From Hyaloscypha bicolor E (lineage: Eukaryota > Ascomycota > Leotiomycetes > Helotiales > Hyaloscyphaceae), in the NCBI RefSeq assembly GCF_002865645.1, contig NW_020194684.1:3167030-3231029 (forward strand): DNA of 64,000 bases, given 5' to 3'. A program made the translations under genes and the position numbers. This document shows positions 35,100-46,879 of this stretch, in pieces (position 1 is the first letter of the stretch; each line of letters opens with the position of its first letter). Under the pieces are notes generated by a model, which worked only from the letters and a program-made list of their open reading frames with translations, had not been told where the DNA came from and ran no database searches.

Positions 35100-38000
35100 C
35101 CGAGCTTTATATAAGCCATTAATCCATCCAATTTCGTACTATGCTCCTTCCCAAAGTGAAACTAGTATCTCGGATATAGACATTACGTATAAAAGGCCGG
35201 CGCCTTTGCTATGTGACCTAGGAGGGTTTATTATTATTTCTATATAATTCTGGACTAGTATTATTTTTTGCATAGTCTAGCTAGTATTACAGGTTTTATA
35301 GAGGTCCTGGTATATTAATATTATTATTATGGAAACTCTATAAAACCAGGGGGCTATTACTTAGTACTAAAGCTAGATACTATACTAGATCTTTATCCTA
35401 ACTAACTCACTAAATTCTATATTTTAGCCTATTTCTTACTAGCTTAATTATAATAACCCGTTTAATGCCATACTCTTATTTACTATCCTCTAGTATTAAT
35501 AGAGGCAGTTCCGGGTTCGCTTAACCTAGCAGAGAATTCTGGGAGTCTTTTTATAGCTTCTTTATATAAAAAACTAGATATATCTTTATGGCTTCCGGTA
35601 GTTTTAGGAAAAATGAGTAGTTATACTATTCTAGAATCTCAAATAGGCTTTCTATTTGGTTCCCTAGCTTCCGGCTCGGATAATCGGATTTCTAGTACTT
35701 TATAGTAACTTATACTTTATTCCCTACTTTGAAATTAATTAAATAGTAGTATTTATTAGCTTATACTACATATTATTTCTATACTTGCTTTATATAGCCT
35801 TGGGCAAGTTACTATAATTCATGTAATCGATTTACTAATACTTTAGCTTTATTCCTATTTAGCTTTTCTTTAGGTGAGTTAGCTTTAATAAGGGAATTCT
35901 AGTCTAGAGAAATATAAGGCTCGTAGCCCTTTTTAGTTATAAATAGGGACTAGCTAATAATTTCGTACTAAAGAGAGGCTTATTAATAATTAATTATAGT
36001 AACCTATTTATCCTAGTTATTCTAGTAGTAATTAATATACGGGCATAATCTCTAATTAAAGTACTAATTAATAATCTCCGTTTATCTGTCCGTTTAGAGG
36101 TAATTAGCTATAGAGAGCTTAAGCTTTATACTAATTCTCATATAGAATTCACTCTAAAAATCGGATATAAATTAGGGTTCCCGATCTAATATAATTATTT
36201 CTGGAATACTTACTTGGTATATTATATAAAGTAAAAATAGAGGCACTAGCTACTTGGCTATAATTATATCTTATACGGGAATTGTAATTAGGCACTTGGA
36301 TAAGTAATTCACGAATATAGTAACTATATTATAGCCTAATTTGCTTTCTAGATAGCTCTTAAAATTTATAGTAATATGCTATTAGGGGTAATTAGGAACT
36401 AGAAGGAGATAAAGTAAACCAGGCTTCTTATTTCTAGGTATATGTAATTTCCTATAAATATAATAATTACTATAGTATTAATTAATATCCTTGCCTATAA
36501 ATAGCTAGTAATATTACTTCTTTAATAGCTATTAGAGCTTTATATGTCTAGGATATCTAGAAAGGGGTTTATTATATACTTTATAAATTAGAGTAGTTTA
36601 TAAAAGTAATCCGGGAATTATTTCATTCTCCGTAATATAGAGTTTTCTATAATATAAAAAAAGGCTATCTTATAGTATTTAGATATTACTTTTAGCTTAG
36701 GCTATTATATATAGCTTCTCTAGATCCGGTAATATATAATTATCCTATAGGATCTTATTTATAAGTTATAAACTACTATACTTAGTAAGAGCCTCTAATA
36801 ATACTTCTATAGGAGCTACTATAGTAAAGTTTATTAGTAAAGCTTCTAAGAAAATACCTTTTTCTAGGGAAATTATATCTCTAATAGGGATATTTTTCTC
36901 CGGAAAATCTTTAGTATATACTTGGTTTTTAGGGCCGAATTCCGGATTAAGTAAGCTAATCTTATAAAGTATTACTATAAGCTATAAGTTATAGATAATC
37001 TCCGAATTAATCTTATTTTTGGGAAGAAGTACTTGAGTTTATAGCTTCTCCTTAATCTAGCCCTAAATATCTACTTTATCTTATTTTTATAATAAAGTAT
37101 TTACTTGCTTATTTAATTTTCCAGAATAATATATAAGCTTAAAATAATAGCGGAATAAGAGCTTAGCCTATCTAGCTTATTAAGAAGAGAGCTTCTTAGT
37201 AATTATAAAGTACTTTAAGGTATGGTAATTAGAATAGACCTTAAAGGAAGCGTCCTAAAGGCCTTCTAGCTTAGCTCTCTATTTCTCTAGTACTCGAACT
37301 ATAGCAAGTATTTCCTTATTATATATATTATAATTAAGCTTTACTAGAAGTATGGTTTTGAAAAAATAAGCTATAGGATACTAAAGGCCTATTTCTGGGT
37401 CTTATTAAGAAAGTAGGCTAGTAACTACTTCTTTAGATATATTTATTTCTACTATTATAGGTAGATCTGAATTATAGTATTATAAAACTAGAATAGAAAT
37501 TATAGCTTTCTTTAAATAAGTAAAAGCCTCTTGGTATTACTCGGATTACTTAAAGGAAATACTCTTTTTTATAAGTAAGATAAGAGGTCTAGTAATCCGT
37601 CCGTACTCTCTAATAAAGTATTTATAAAAGTTATAGAAGCTAAGAAAAAACTATATGCCCTTAATTATTTTTGGGAATTACTAGTTATATATTACTTTAA
37701 CTTTATTAGGATCTACTTTAATACTAGATATAGAGATAATAAAGCCCAAGTACTTTATATATATAATTTTAAATTCTGATTTCTTAATATTTATTTAAAG
37801 GCTAGTAAGGCATAAGTAATCTAGTACTTTTTATATATATTATTCGTACTTTACTAGGTTCTCTAAGTAAATAAGAATATTATTAAGGTATATTATATAA
37901 AAGTTATCTAGATACTTAAAAAGTATATTATTTATATAATATTAATATATAGCCAGGCTATTTATAAGGCCTTTCTAGAGAATATTATATTTATATACTC

Positions 38001-41000
38001 TATAGCAGGTATGAAATATTATTAGTTCCTGAGAGTCCGGGTTTATAGCTATATAATAGAAAGCTTAGTAGATATCTAATTTAGTATAGATCTTAGCCTT
38101 AGATAATTAACTTAAAGTCTTATTAATAAAGGAAAGGGAATATTAATCTTTCCGGGTAATATTATTTAGGTAGCGGAAATTAATATAGAAGTATAAACCT
38201 TTATTTGCTTTCTTTATAAAAAGAACTAATAAAGTAAAAGAAGCCTAACTAGCTTTAATAAAGCCCTTAGCCAAATTATCTTATAAGAAATACTTAATTT
38301 CTAGAAGCTCTTGAGTAGACTATTACTAGAGGAATTAATATCTAATACTCTCGGTTTCCTTTAGGCCTTTAATCTAAATCTTATAATTATATAATTTATA
38401 GGGAAAAAGGGTATTAGATTTCTTTTTAGAGAAAATAGAGGTATATTTCTTAAGTTCCGGGAATAATATCCTCTATAGCTACTAAAGCTTTATTTCTCCC
38501 GGTTATTAATTCTCTAGGCCAGGAATAGTTTCTTTTTTCCGAGCTTTAAGCTCCTTATTAATCTCGTAGATAGAGATTTAACTAATAATATTATTTTCTC
38601 TCTTAGCTATATAGTTAAATATTATAGAAATAAGAATAGCTAGATCTAATATTTACTCTTTATTAAGGACCTTTTCCCGCTTCTTTGGCTTTTACTTAAG
38701 TATTATATCTTAATTAGGCTATAAAAGCTTCTTTTCTATAGTCTTATATAATTCTCTTTAATTAGTCCGGAAAGAGAAAAACTATTCCAGAATAAAAGGT
38801 TTCCAGGAATAGCTTATAATAGAATCTCATTAATTAGTATTTTTTTAATACTTCTTATTAGATTATTTCTCTAGCTATTACTATAAAATACTAATAATAT
38901 AACTGAATTATACAGATTTAGGCTTATTCTTTAGCTATATAAGCCTATATTTTCTATAATTAACTAGAATATTAATATGTATTACCTATTTCCTACTAAG
39001 AATAATATTATAATCTCTAAGATTTAGGATAATTATAGGTATATTAATACTTTATTTATTAATTAGAAATAAGACTTCTATATATTTCTTAGTAAACTTA
39101 GCTAGCTTTCTATTAAAACCGTATATAGTATAGGGTAAAAGAAGAAGTTATAGTTCTATTTCTAAGAATTACTTTATAAGCTAAGTAAGCTTTATATTAA
39201 TAAAAGCATAATTATTAGCTCTAGTATTAATAAGGGAAAAAGACTTAATTCCTAATCTATTTATACTAATAATATAGGGTATTATAAGAATATTTCCTTC
39301 TATTAGACAAGTTAAGTTAATCTTTACTAAATCCATATTATAAGTCCCTAAAATAGAGACTTTCTTTAGGAATACTTATTTCCCGGTTTTATACCAGAAT
39401 TAGAGCTCGAATTCTCTAAATACTTTATTTAAATAATATATTCCAGTAGAATAGGAACTAAGCCTAGCTTAATTCTAGAGAAAGCTACCTTAGTTTCCTT
39501 ACTATATAGAAGCGGATAGTATCTAGTATAGTAGCCGAACTTATTATAGTTATAATACTTAATAATTAAGAGATCCTCGGTTTTTATAGGATATTACTTA
39601 TACTTATAAGGAAATATATACTTAATAAGAGTAGTTAATATAGGCTTCTTGGGCTTCTTTTTAGAAGTATATTTCTTAGGAATATATAGGAATATAGTAC
39701 TAGAAGTAAACTTGGCTAGGATAGCTCCTGCTTTTTTATATTTCTTAGTCTTCTCATATATAGCCTTAATCTACTAATTATTAGTAATATAGTATTAAGT
39801 AAAGTAAGTAATATTAATAGATAAATTATTATAATATATATATACTAATTCCTAAAGCTTTAGTAAGAGTTTCTTATTTAATTTATACTTAATATCTTAA
39901 AAACTAATACTACTTTCTATAGATAGTTATAAGAAAAGAATATAGAACTCCTAAAATACTTAACTAGAGTATATTTAAAGCTTACTAAAGTTATAATAAG
40001 TATTCTATATCTTATTAGGGTTAGAGTATAGCTTCTTTAGGTAAAAGTAGAGCTCTAAAAGCTAATAATACTAATTCGGACTATCTTTATTTATATAAGA
40101 ATTAGTTAGGGCAAGAGTATTACTAGTAAGTCTACTAGAAATATAAATAATCTTGAGATTCTCTAAGAAATATAAATTAATATTTCCTTATAGCTTATTC
40201 TTAACCTGAACTAGCTAGTTATTAAAGGTAATATAATCTCTAGTAAAGAGAGTTAGATCTGGGAGCTTAGTAACTCTAGTATCTCTAAAAAGAATATAAG
40301 ATATAGGAAATCCTAGATAGGAATAAGCGGGAGATAATTCGGAATTCTTTTAAGAGGGGTTTAAAATAGCTAAAGCAGGTAAAGTAGAAGTAGTTAGAGC
40401 TATTATAAGCCAATCTACTATGGCTATATAGTACTTAATATTATTCTCGAGCTTAGTATTATAGAGCTTAGTATTCTCGAGAATAGCTTTATTATAGCTA
40501 TAGGCATTCTTATATAAAATAGCTCTTTGGATATTCTCCTGGTAGCTCTTTATAATAATATTAATATCTGAGAGCAAGATATTAGGTTCCTTGGCCTATT
40601 TATATAACTCTCTAGTAATAATATAGTCTTTGGTCTCTAGAAGCTTTATAATAAAAGCAGAGGGTTCTATTTCTATAGACTCGTTTATAAATTCTCCAGG
40701 AATACTAACGGGATATTCGGTTCGGGAAGGGCCGCTAACGGGACGACCTAAACTAGCAGGAGCTTTACCGGAAGCCTTGGCGGAAGTCAATATGGTTCCT
40801 GGTTATATAATATCCTAGGAAATCGACCTATTATACTTTTCCTCTACTATATCCTCCCTGGCAGTCTCGTTACCGGCATATATATAGGGCCTACGAGGTT
40901 ATAGGGTAGGGCTTGGGGGTAGTAGTCAGGTTACTGGCCTGTGAGTGCCTATTACTCTAGGACTTGGTTAAAGAGTAGCCTTTATTCGAGGTTCTTCGAT

Positions 41001-41030
41001 TTTTCGGGTTTTCGGGAGGGTTTCTGACAT
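35100..41030 (-). pseudogene. Gypsy gag-pol remnant with chromodomain (dead)
   Basis: Gag probably starts at the ATG at 41,028-41,030 (MSETLPKTRKIEEPR), with a longer readable piece at 40,790-40,600. RT is clear near 38,330-38,040: YFLQDNLAKGFIKAS, YINFRYLNNITRKD and KAKIYTKLDIYQAFYYI. The RT active site YLDD reads YLNN (near 37,890). Toward the 3' end are KYWK-like and LPEAIKIYLVFYIKKL (near 35,600), then a chromodomain-like run KRVIIIKLVRNRLKYRI (near 35,460) with Trp codons turned to stops. All active-site losses are G to A or C to T. Protease and integrase lie between but I did not place their motifs exactly. Confidence 0.82.
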
Positions 41031-41226
41031 GCTACTGGCGTATATTTATAAAGGTATAAATACCTAATTCCTCTGAGGGTTCTGAAGCTTTTCGCTTTTG
41101 TTATTCTGAAGTCTATTGCTCGTGTTTCTGAGGTTCCGTCGTCTTGGCGGCGCCTATGTTACTAATGGTTCTGAATTGGTTTATTTGAAATCCTCCACAG
41201 GATTAAAGGGAGTGAGCTTTGAATAC

Positions 41227-41464
41227 TGTTACGGGTACGGTATTCAGGGCTTGGAAAGCAAGGTAGAAGGTCCCTTACGAAGACGATTCAAAGCTAAGGA
41301 AGGGAAAACTAGAATATAGGAGGCTGCGAGGGAGTATATGCACCCCACAGTGCGCTAGTCCTGAAGGGGCTAGCCTTCTAAATATCTCCAGTGCATTCCA
41401 AGCATATTTCCCTAGCGAGGCGGCCGCGTCACGTGCGCCTAGGAGGCATCTGGGAATCGTGACA
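41227..41464 (-). repeat. 5' LTR (minus-strand sense) of nested Gypsy
   Basis: 238 bp with canonical TG...CA ends (TGTTACGGG...GTGACA on plus). CACGTG at 41,430-41,435. The least mutated part of the element. Confidence 0.93.
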
Positions 41465-41469
41465 CTTAC
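41465..41469. repeat. Target-site duplication CTTAC, right copy
   Basis: Exact partner of 34,792-34,796. Confidence 0.93.
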
Positions 41470-41708
41470 TTCCCTAATAACTACTATCTTGCCACTATAT
41501 CTTATTTCTTTGGTTTCGCTCTATTAATTTGATCTCGAAGGATTTTATATATAATTCTATACTCTCTCGTATATTTTCGAATAGATTTAGTTTTCTTGCT
41601 AGTATTATACTCGAGATAATCGTTATGGGCTATCTGTAATTATACGCTCTCAGAGAGCTTATTGGGATCGTCAGGAAATTCGGCATAGTGATTTTTCTTT
41701 ACAGGCAT
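41470..41708 (-). pseudogene. pogo/Fot1-like transposase, N-terminal piece
   Basis: Starts at the ATG at 41,706-41,708 (MPVKKNHYAEFPDDPNKL) and reads SIRKYTREYRIIYKILRDQINRAK, with small breaks, up to the nested retrotransposon. The helix-turn-helix region with ILRDxINRAK is typical of fungal pogo-type transposases. The remainder is at 33,000-34,796. Confidence 0.75.
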
Positions 41709-41797
41709 ATTGAGGGGCTAAAAAAGCTTCAGAAAATAATTGATTTAGTAGCAAAATATTATGTGGGTATTAAATTATGATTTTTTGAAGGTAGTGA

Positions 41798-41836
41798 TTT
41801 TGGGCGGTTGAGTAGTTTGGGCGGTTGGCCAGTGAA
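41798..41836 (-). repeat. Right TIR of pogo-like element
   Basis: 39 bp, inverted partner of 32,292-32,330. Confidence 0.92.
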
Positions 41837-42649
41837 CACTTCTATATCCCGCCGAGACACAACAGACCGTCCCGAACCCCACCGAATAATCAGGTATGGG
41901 CGCGAACCCCATTCTGGTCCATTCGCTCCATTCATTCACATGTTGAACTCCTCGGTCCCATTCGGGATTCGTTTGAAGATTTCATGGTCGAGAAGCTCGA
42001 TGAAATGGCTTGGTGCGACTCTAGTACCTGTATCGGTCAGATCCTGTGCTGGATAAGTGTGAACTCCTAAACTTCCCCTCCTCTCCCTCCCCCCTGCCTG
42101 GAAATGCCTCACGATATCTAGGCTATAATTAGAATGATGCCAGGGAGCTGGATCGGGTACCCGATTTTTTGCACTATCCTCTGCCCCCTGTCTCTGCACC
42201 CTGTCTTTGCACCCTGAGCAAGCTGGCTCCTGTTCCCGGGCAACTGCTTCCAGCTCTCGAGGGCCCCAAATCAAAGCAAATTGCACACGGCTTTGCTGAT
42301 GCCATGTTCGCTGCTGCAGTTACAATATCACTGCTTCATTGTGTAATGTTCTTGAGCCCAAAGTTTTGACAATAATTATTTGTTTTGTGCTAAATGCTAA
42401 ACAGATGCTTGGAAGAGATCTTGGGGATTAAATGTTCCAGCGCCTTGACCATGAGCAGTCCATGCCATCATACAATACTGTCAATTATTGCGTGCCTACT
42501 CTCGCTGCCGTGATTCTTGCAAAATGTATCTTCCACATATTTATACTCATCGTTTCAGTGTTCACCCAGTTCTCACCAAATTTGCGTTTATGATTGGGCA
42601 CTTTAAATATAATCAGCATTTTCATATCTCGTTAAGTTGATGGACTTAC
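41837..42649. other. Unmutated island, no supportable gene
   Basis: Balanced composition, resembling 1-7,700. Open frames (for example 41,936-42,286 minus) overlap antisense frames and match nothing that I know. The imperfect repeat TGCACCCTGTCT occurs near 42,197-42,220. Confidence 0.4.
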
Positions 42650-42952
42650 TGCATCTGATATCATTATCGGAAAGGATTTCTCGGAAAACTCCAATAGTCA
42701 TAGGGCCTAGTATACAACACGCCGGGATCCATTGCTGAGCAAGCCAATAATGGTTTGAAATTCCCTTGAGCCCTTCTAGATTCTTTTTGTAGTGGTGATA
42801 TTCTTTAACCGCAATTCCGGTAGCAAGATTCTGGGTTGTTATAGTATGTGGATTGAGCAGCTTCAGCTTTCCCAAGTCAATAATATGGACTTGGTACCTT
42901 CGGTCTCGAGCGCGATCACCCCAATTTTGTTCCAGAATTTCGAGCATATGTC
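42650..42952 (-). CDS. Possible internal exon of an unidentified gene
   Basis: A minus-strand open stretch bounded by a good acceptor (CTAAC...CATTCCAG, ending at 42,953) and a strong donor (GTAAGT at 42,644-42,649). It reads through MLEILEQNWGDRARD, YQVHIIDLGKLKLLNP and WLAQQWIPACCILG without stops and with protein-like composition. I do not recognise the family. No convincing neighbouring exons were found on either side, so it may be a relic or a coincidence. Confidence 0.3.
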
Positions 42953-44302
42953 CTGGAATGTGAGTTAGGGTTACTTAGTTTCCGTTTTCATCTAAATAGG
43001 ATGCCGTCATCCTCAATTGCGTGTCGATGCCTCGGACTCAGCATCGACAGGAGGGATCGGGATGATTGGTTATTTGGGTGCGAGTGCTTTGAGCAAAGGG
43101 TTGAGGAGTTTGGTGAGAGGTTTGGCTCGGGTAAGTTAGTGCAGCAAATTTTGAAATTCCGAGCACTTGCAATATTTAGCTATACTAGACTTGCCAGATC
43201 CATGGTGCTCTCTGCCACAGCTATTATGAGGAGTATATATAGTGAGTATATTACGACGGACTAGCTGCTGCCGGGAAGAGCCCGGATAGAGGTCAAAAGA
43301 GCGGAGTTGGGATAGTTGAAGGCCGAGATAAATTGATAACTAATTCAAAAGACTAAAAAATTAAAAATTAAAAATACATGTTCTATCTGTCTCGGATGTC
43401 ATATAAATGCAAGACGCCGTGAGAATACCGTCGAAGATAACAGCCTATAACGCCTAGAGGCCTTTAGAAAATACATTAACCCCGTTATCACGTGCTCGTC
43501 TACTAAACCAGATCAATGACACCAAATTGTGTGTCGCGCGGTGCTCGTGTCAAGCCGTACACCGTGAGACTGTTCCATGAAATCTCTCTATGTACATCCG
43601 ATGCAAAAGCCCTAATATCGCAAACACCGCAGTCAATTTGCTGCTTCGCTGGCAGCTTCTTGCCGTATCTATTGTGAAAGTGCCTGCTGAACACAAAACC
43701 AAACGAATTCAACTTAGAAATATCAAATATCTAGACATCATTGAATATATGAAAAATTCAAGTTTGTATATTATTGCAGTGTGCCTTGCACCGGTCATTC
43801 GAGAGGAGCACCCGCTATTCTCGAAGGCTGACCTCGTGGACCCTCTGTACGTGATTTTTAAAATGCTGCAAGTGTTCGAGGACCAGCCCCTGAGACTTGC
43901 ACACGGGGTGGTAACAGGAAAATTTCGCCTCCGGATCGACACCTTTCAAGTGAATATTTTCCACGTGATCCCTCATTTTAGAAACGCGGTAAAAGCAACT
44001 TCAGACGCGATTACTCTAGGGTGTAGTATTTCAACCTGATCTACTCGCATTTGATCTACTCGCAGTTGTTCTACTCGCAGTTGTAGTGCTCGGAATCTAA
44101 AAATAGTTTCGGCTTTACTATATTAAGAACTCTTTGGGAACCCTAACTGGTGCTATCAACGATAGCCTTACATCACATCACGACCTGGACTCGCTTAAGC
44201 CTTGACCTGTCCAGCCTGACGGATCTCAGGCAGATCACTTGATTTGTGCACACCATGTGAGGGTTGGAGTCAAGGTATGCATTGATTCTAAATACAAGAC
44301 GT
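42953..44302. other. Unmutated island with unconvincing open frames
   Basis: Contains plus-strand open frames at 43,001-43,264 (with an intron-like GTAAGT...TTTAG at about 43,131-43,179) and 43,590-44,039 (149 codons); neither is recognisable. A short direct repeat of TCTACTCGCA-type units lies at about 44,040-44,085. CACGTG hexamers occur at 43,489-43,494 and 43,962-43,967. Confidence 0.35.
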
Positions 44303-44340
44303 AGCGCGAGGAATCAAGAAGATTAAAGATTCCTCGCGCT
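44303..44340. other. Perfect 13-bp-stem hairpin
   Basis: AGCGCGAGGAATC at 44,303-44,315 and its exact reverse complement at 44,328-44,340, with a 12-base loop, followed by TTTT. It lies about 60 bases from the point where composition drops to almost pure A/T. Function unknown. Confidence 0.8.
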
Positions 44341-44395
44341 TTTAAAGAATTTAAAATTAGATCACATGATATCAAAGCGCGTGATCCCGTGACAA

Positions 44396-45469
44396 TTAGT
44401 GCAAAAATTTTATTAGTACTAAGAAACTACTGGTACTATAAAACTGTTAGTATAAACAATTTATTAGTACTATAAACCTAGTAGTACTAGGAAGTAATTA
44501 GTATAAATAAGTTAGTAGTATAAGGAATATAAATATTACTTACTTAAGGTAATAACTAGAAGGCCCTTATTATCTGGGTATATAGACTACTCAAGGGCCT
44601 TTACTATCTAGGTAGTTTTATATTATCTAAGTTCTATACTATCTCAAGTAATACTCGCTTTTATATAGGGATATAGGATAGAATTACTAAGATAGTAACC
44701 CTTAAGAATAAGAGAGAAATAGTCTCTTATTTATTTATAATTACTTTAATAAAGCTATTATAAGTCTAATAGTATAGTATAAGTATTTCTCTTTTATAAA
44801 TTATATTAATCTTCTTTAATCTTAGAAAGCTTAGATTACTATATATAATTATATATAATAAAAGTTAAAGAAATTAAAGCGAGACTATTTAGAGAAAGAA
44901 ATAAACTATTATTATAAAAGTATATAAATATAGAAAGCTCTTTAGTATATATATTATATTATTTATTTATTATAATAAATAATATATTATATATTATTTC
45001 ATTAATAAAAGAAATTAGCTATTATTAATAGAAGAAATAATAAGTAGTATCCTAAATAATACTAAAAAGATTAAGTTAATCTTATTATAATAATAAATAT
45101 ATCTATTTCTAACTAATCTACTTTTATATAATATTAATACTAAACTATAAATATAATATTTAAATAAGAACTATTAAATAACTTTATTATAAATAAAAAG
45201 TAATTAATCTGGACTTAAAGATATAGTATAAATAGAATATAAAGTATGAAAATTAAAGAGAATTAATAGAAAGAATTATAATTTTATATTATAAGTAACT
45301 TATAATACTATATAGTAGCTAGTATATAATATGCTTTTGTTTTTATATAATAATATTCCGAACTATTAATTCGAGAGATTAGAATATAGCTTATAATACT
45401 TATATTATCTAGTAATAAAAGTAAGCTTTATATATTTAGTTAGGAAGTTTTAGATAAGAGTTTAGATAA
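44396..45469. other. AT-rich flank of the large Gypsy element
   Basis: RIP-like composition. The motif TTAGTACTATAAA and variants recur about five times within 44,410-44,525. It may be the far side of the hAT element into which the Gypsy element inserted, but I could not recognise hAT coding sequence or its TIR here. Confidence 0.35.
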
Positions 45470-45772
45470 TATAATATAGCAGGCCATATTCTTTAAAAAT
45501 TATATTATTTTGGCGGTTTTGAGGTTTAGGTTATATGGCAAAGGCTATAGTCTTTTGCACGTGACTTGCAGAAATTATATAAGAAAACTGGTTTTTCTAT
45601 AGTTCTAGAGAATAATCCCTTATAAGTATTTAATTAATTAAGCTTTTATATACTATATACCGTTTATACTTTACTATTTATACTTTTAATTTATTATTTT
45701 ACTATTAAGTTACGTTTTATACTCTAGTATACTTTATATGAGTTTTTGTCTTATTATAGTTTCCCTCTTATA
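45470..45772 (+). repeat. 5' LTR of large Gypsy
   Basis: 303 bp, ends TA...TA (from TG...CA). A short conserved island holds CACGTG at 45,558-45,563 followed by a TATATAAG box at about 45,578, an apparent promoter core. Confidence 0.85.
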
Positions 45773-45779
45773 TATTTTA

Positions 45780-45829
45780 TAGTAAGTAATACAGGAATTA
45801 AACCTGTAATCTCTTGATTTATAATTAAG
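45780..45829 (-). other. tRNA 3'-half-like sequence at the primer-binding site
   Basis: Read on the minus strand this is an anticodon arm (CTTAA-TTATAAA-TCAAG, 45,813-45,829, one mismatch removable by a G to A reversal), a 5-base variable region, a perfect T stem ACAGG/CCTGT with loop TTTAATT (45,791-45,807), a 7-base acceptor strand, an A, and CTA for CCA (45,780-45,782). It starts 7 bases after the LTR, about where a retroelement primer-binding site should be. Weaker tRNA-like resemblance may extend to about 45,855. The anticodon reads ATA now and could have been GTA (Tyr) or GCA (Cys). Confidence 0.55.
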
Positions 45830-46879
45830 ATAATACTCTTATAAAGTTCTAAAAGATATTTATAAGGCGGATTATTAGCTTAGTAAGTTAGAGAAGAAAA
45901 GGGCTATTATAATACCTTAAGCCTAAGGCCAAAATATTAAGGATATATAAGTATTAATCTTAGTATTTCATATTAATTTCTAATATATCTAGTAACTTGA
46001 ATACGGGTTAGCTATAAGATGTAATTACTAGTATAGTATATAGAAGTAATAAAAATAGAGGCTAACTATAGAAAAAAAAGAAGTAAAGAAAATAAAATAA
46101 AAAATATTATACTAAAATAATATAAGTTAGATCTTAGTTAGAAATAGACTTTAGTATTTAGAAATAAAGTTATATTATTAATTTATATATTATTTTTAGT
46201 TATAATAAAGACCGGAATAAAGATAGTATTAGTTTTAGTAAAAAAGTTTATTTCTAAGTCCGGAAAAGATATCTAAAAAAGGAAATGCTTTTAATTTTAA
46301 GTAAAATAGTAAATAGAAATTAGAAATAAAAATCGAAAAGAAATTAGAAATAAGAAATTATATAAATAAACTAGAAAAGCTTTTAGAGAAAGAAAAGAAT
46401 ACTAAATAAAGAAATAAAAGAAAATTTAGAAAAGTTAGAAAAATTAGTAAAATTATTTTTATTATTTTTATTATTACTTTTAATAATATTATTAAATATA
46501 TCTAGTTTAGTAAAATTAAGGAAAAATACTATAAATATTAAACTAAAGAAATAGGAAAGAAAATATAAATAATAGAAATAAAACTAGAAAAGCTATTATT
46601 TTATTATTATTAATACTAAAACTCGAACCTTAATTATATTTATTATTATTAACTAGTTTCTTTCTAATTCCGGTTTCTAAATTAAAAGATATATTTAAAT
46701 AAGAAGTTAGCTTTTTAGAAATCTTATTAGTAAAAGTCTTAGGTATAGAAACTTTATAATTAATTATAAAAGAAATTATTAAGATTAATATAACTAAAAA
46801 TAAGTATATATTAATACCGGATTTAAATTTATTATTTATAAGAATTTCTAAAATATTATAGTTTTAGGAAAGTAATATC

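Larger units (their letters stand above)
34797..41464 (-). mobile_element. Chromodomain Gypsy LTR retrotransposon nested in the pogo-like element
   Basis: A 6,668-bp element with LTRs of 273 bp (left) and 238 bp (right) and a perfect 5-bp CTTAC duplication. It is oriented on the minus strand: gag starts near 41,030, RT lies near 38,300-37,500, and a chromodomain near 35,500-35,200. On the minus strand a G-rich purine tract (complement of 35,070-35,082) sits directly before the 3' LTR. The order protease-RT-RNase H-integrase-chromodomain fits a chromovirus. The coding region is heavily RIP-degraded. Confidence 0.92.
32292..41836 (-). mobile_element. pogo/Fot1-like DNA transposon, split by a nested Gypsy element
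   Basis: Bounded by 39-bp near-perfect inverted repeats (32,292-32,330 and 41,798-41,836) that begin TTCACTGGCCAACCGCCC and contain CAACCGCCCAAA twice. Between them, on the minus strand, lie the two halves of a pogo/Fot1-type transposase (N-terminus at 41,708-41,470, remainder at about 34,796-33,000), interrupted by a complete retrotransposon. Without the nested 6,668 bp and one 5-bp duplication, the element is about 2.87 kb. I could not confirm the TA duplication expected for Tc1/mariner relatives; flanking bases do not match, possibly through mutation. Confidence 0.82.

Noticed and set aside
41116..41319. Plus-strand frame at the nested Gypsy LTR
   Set aside because: Overlaps the LTR and gag leader of a minus-strand element; no motif.
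32286..41844. 8-bp target duplication (GAAGGTTT / GAACACTT) for the outer TIR element, suggesting hAT
   Set aside because: The two 8-mers match only in part, and the transposase inside is of the pogo/Fot1 type.
43001..43264. Plus-strand frame with an intron-like segment
   Set aside because: The donor GTAAGT is good, but there is no clear branch point, the exons are tiny and no family is recognisable.
43590..44039. 149-codon plus-strand open frame
   Set aside because: Protein-like in places but unrecognised, with no neighbouring exons, and overlapping antisense frames. Left as part of an unassigned island.
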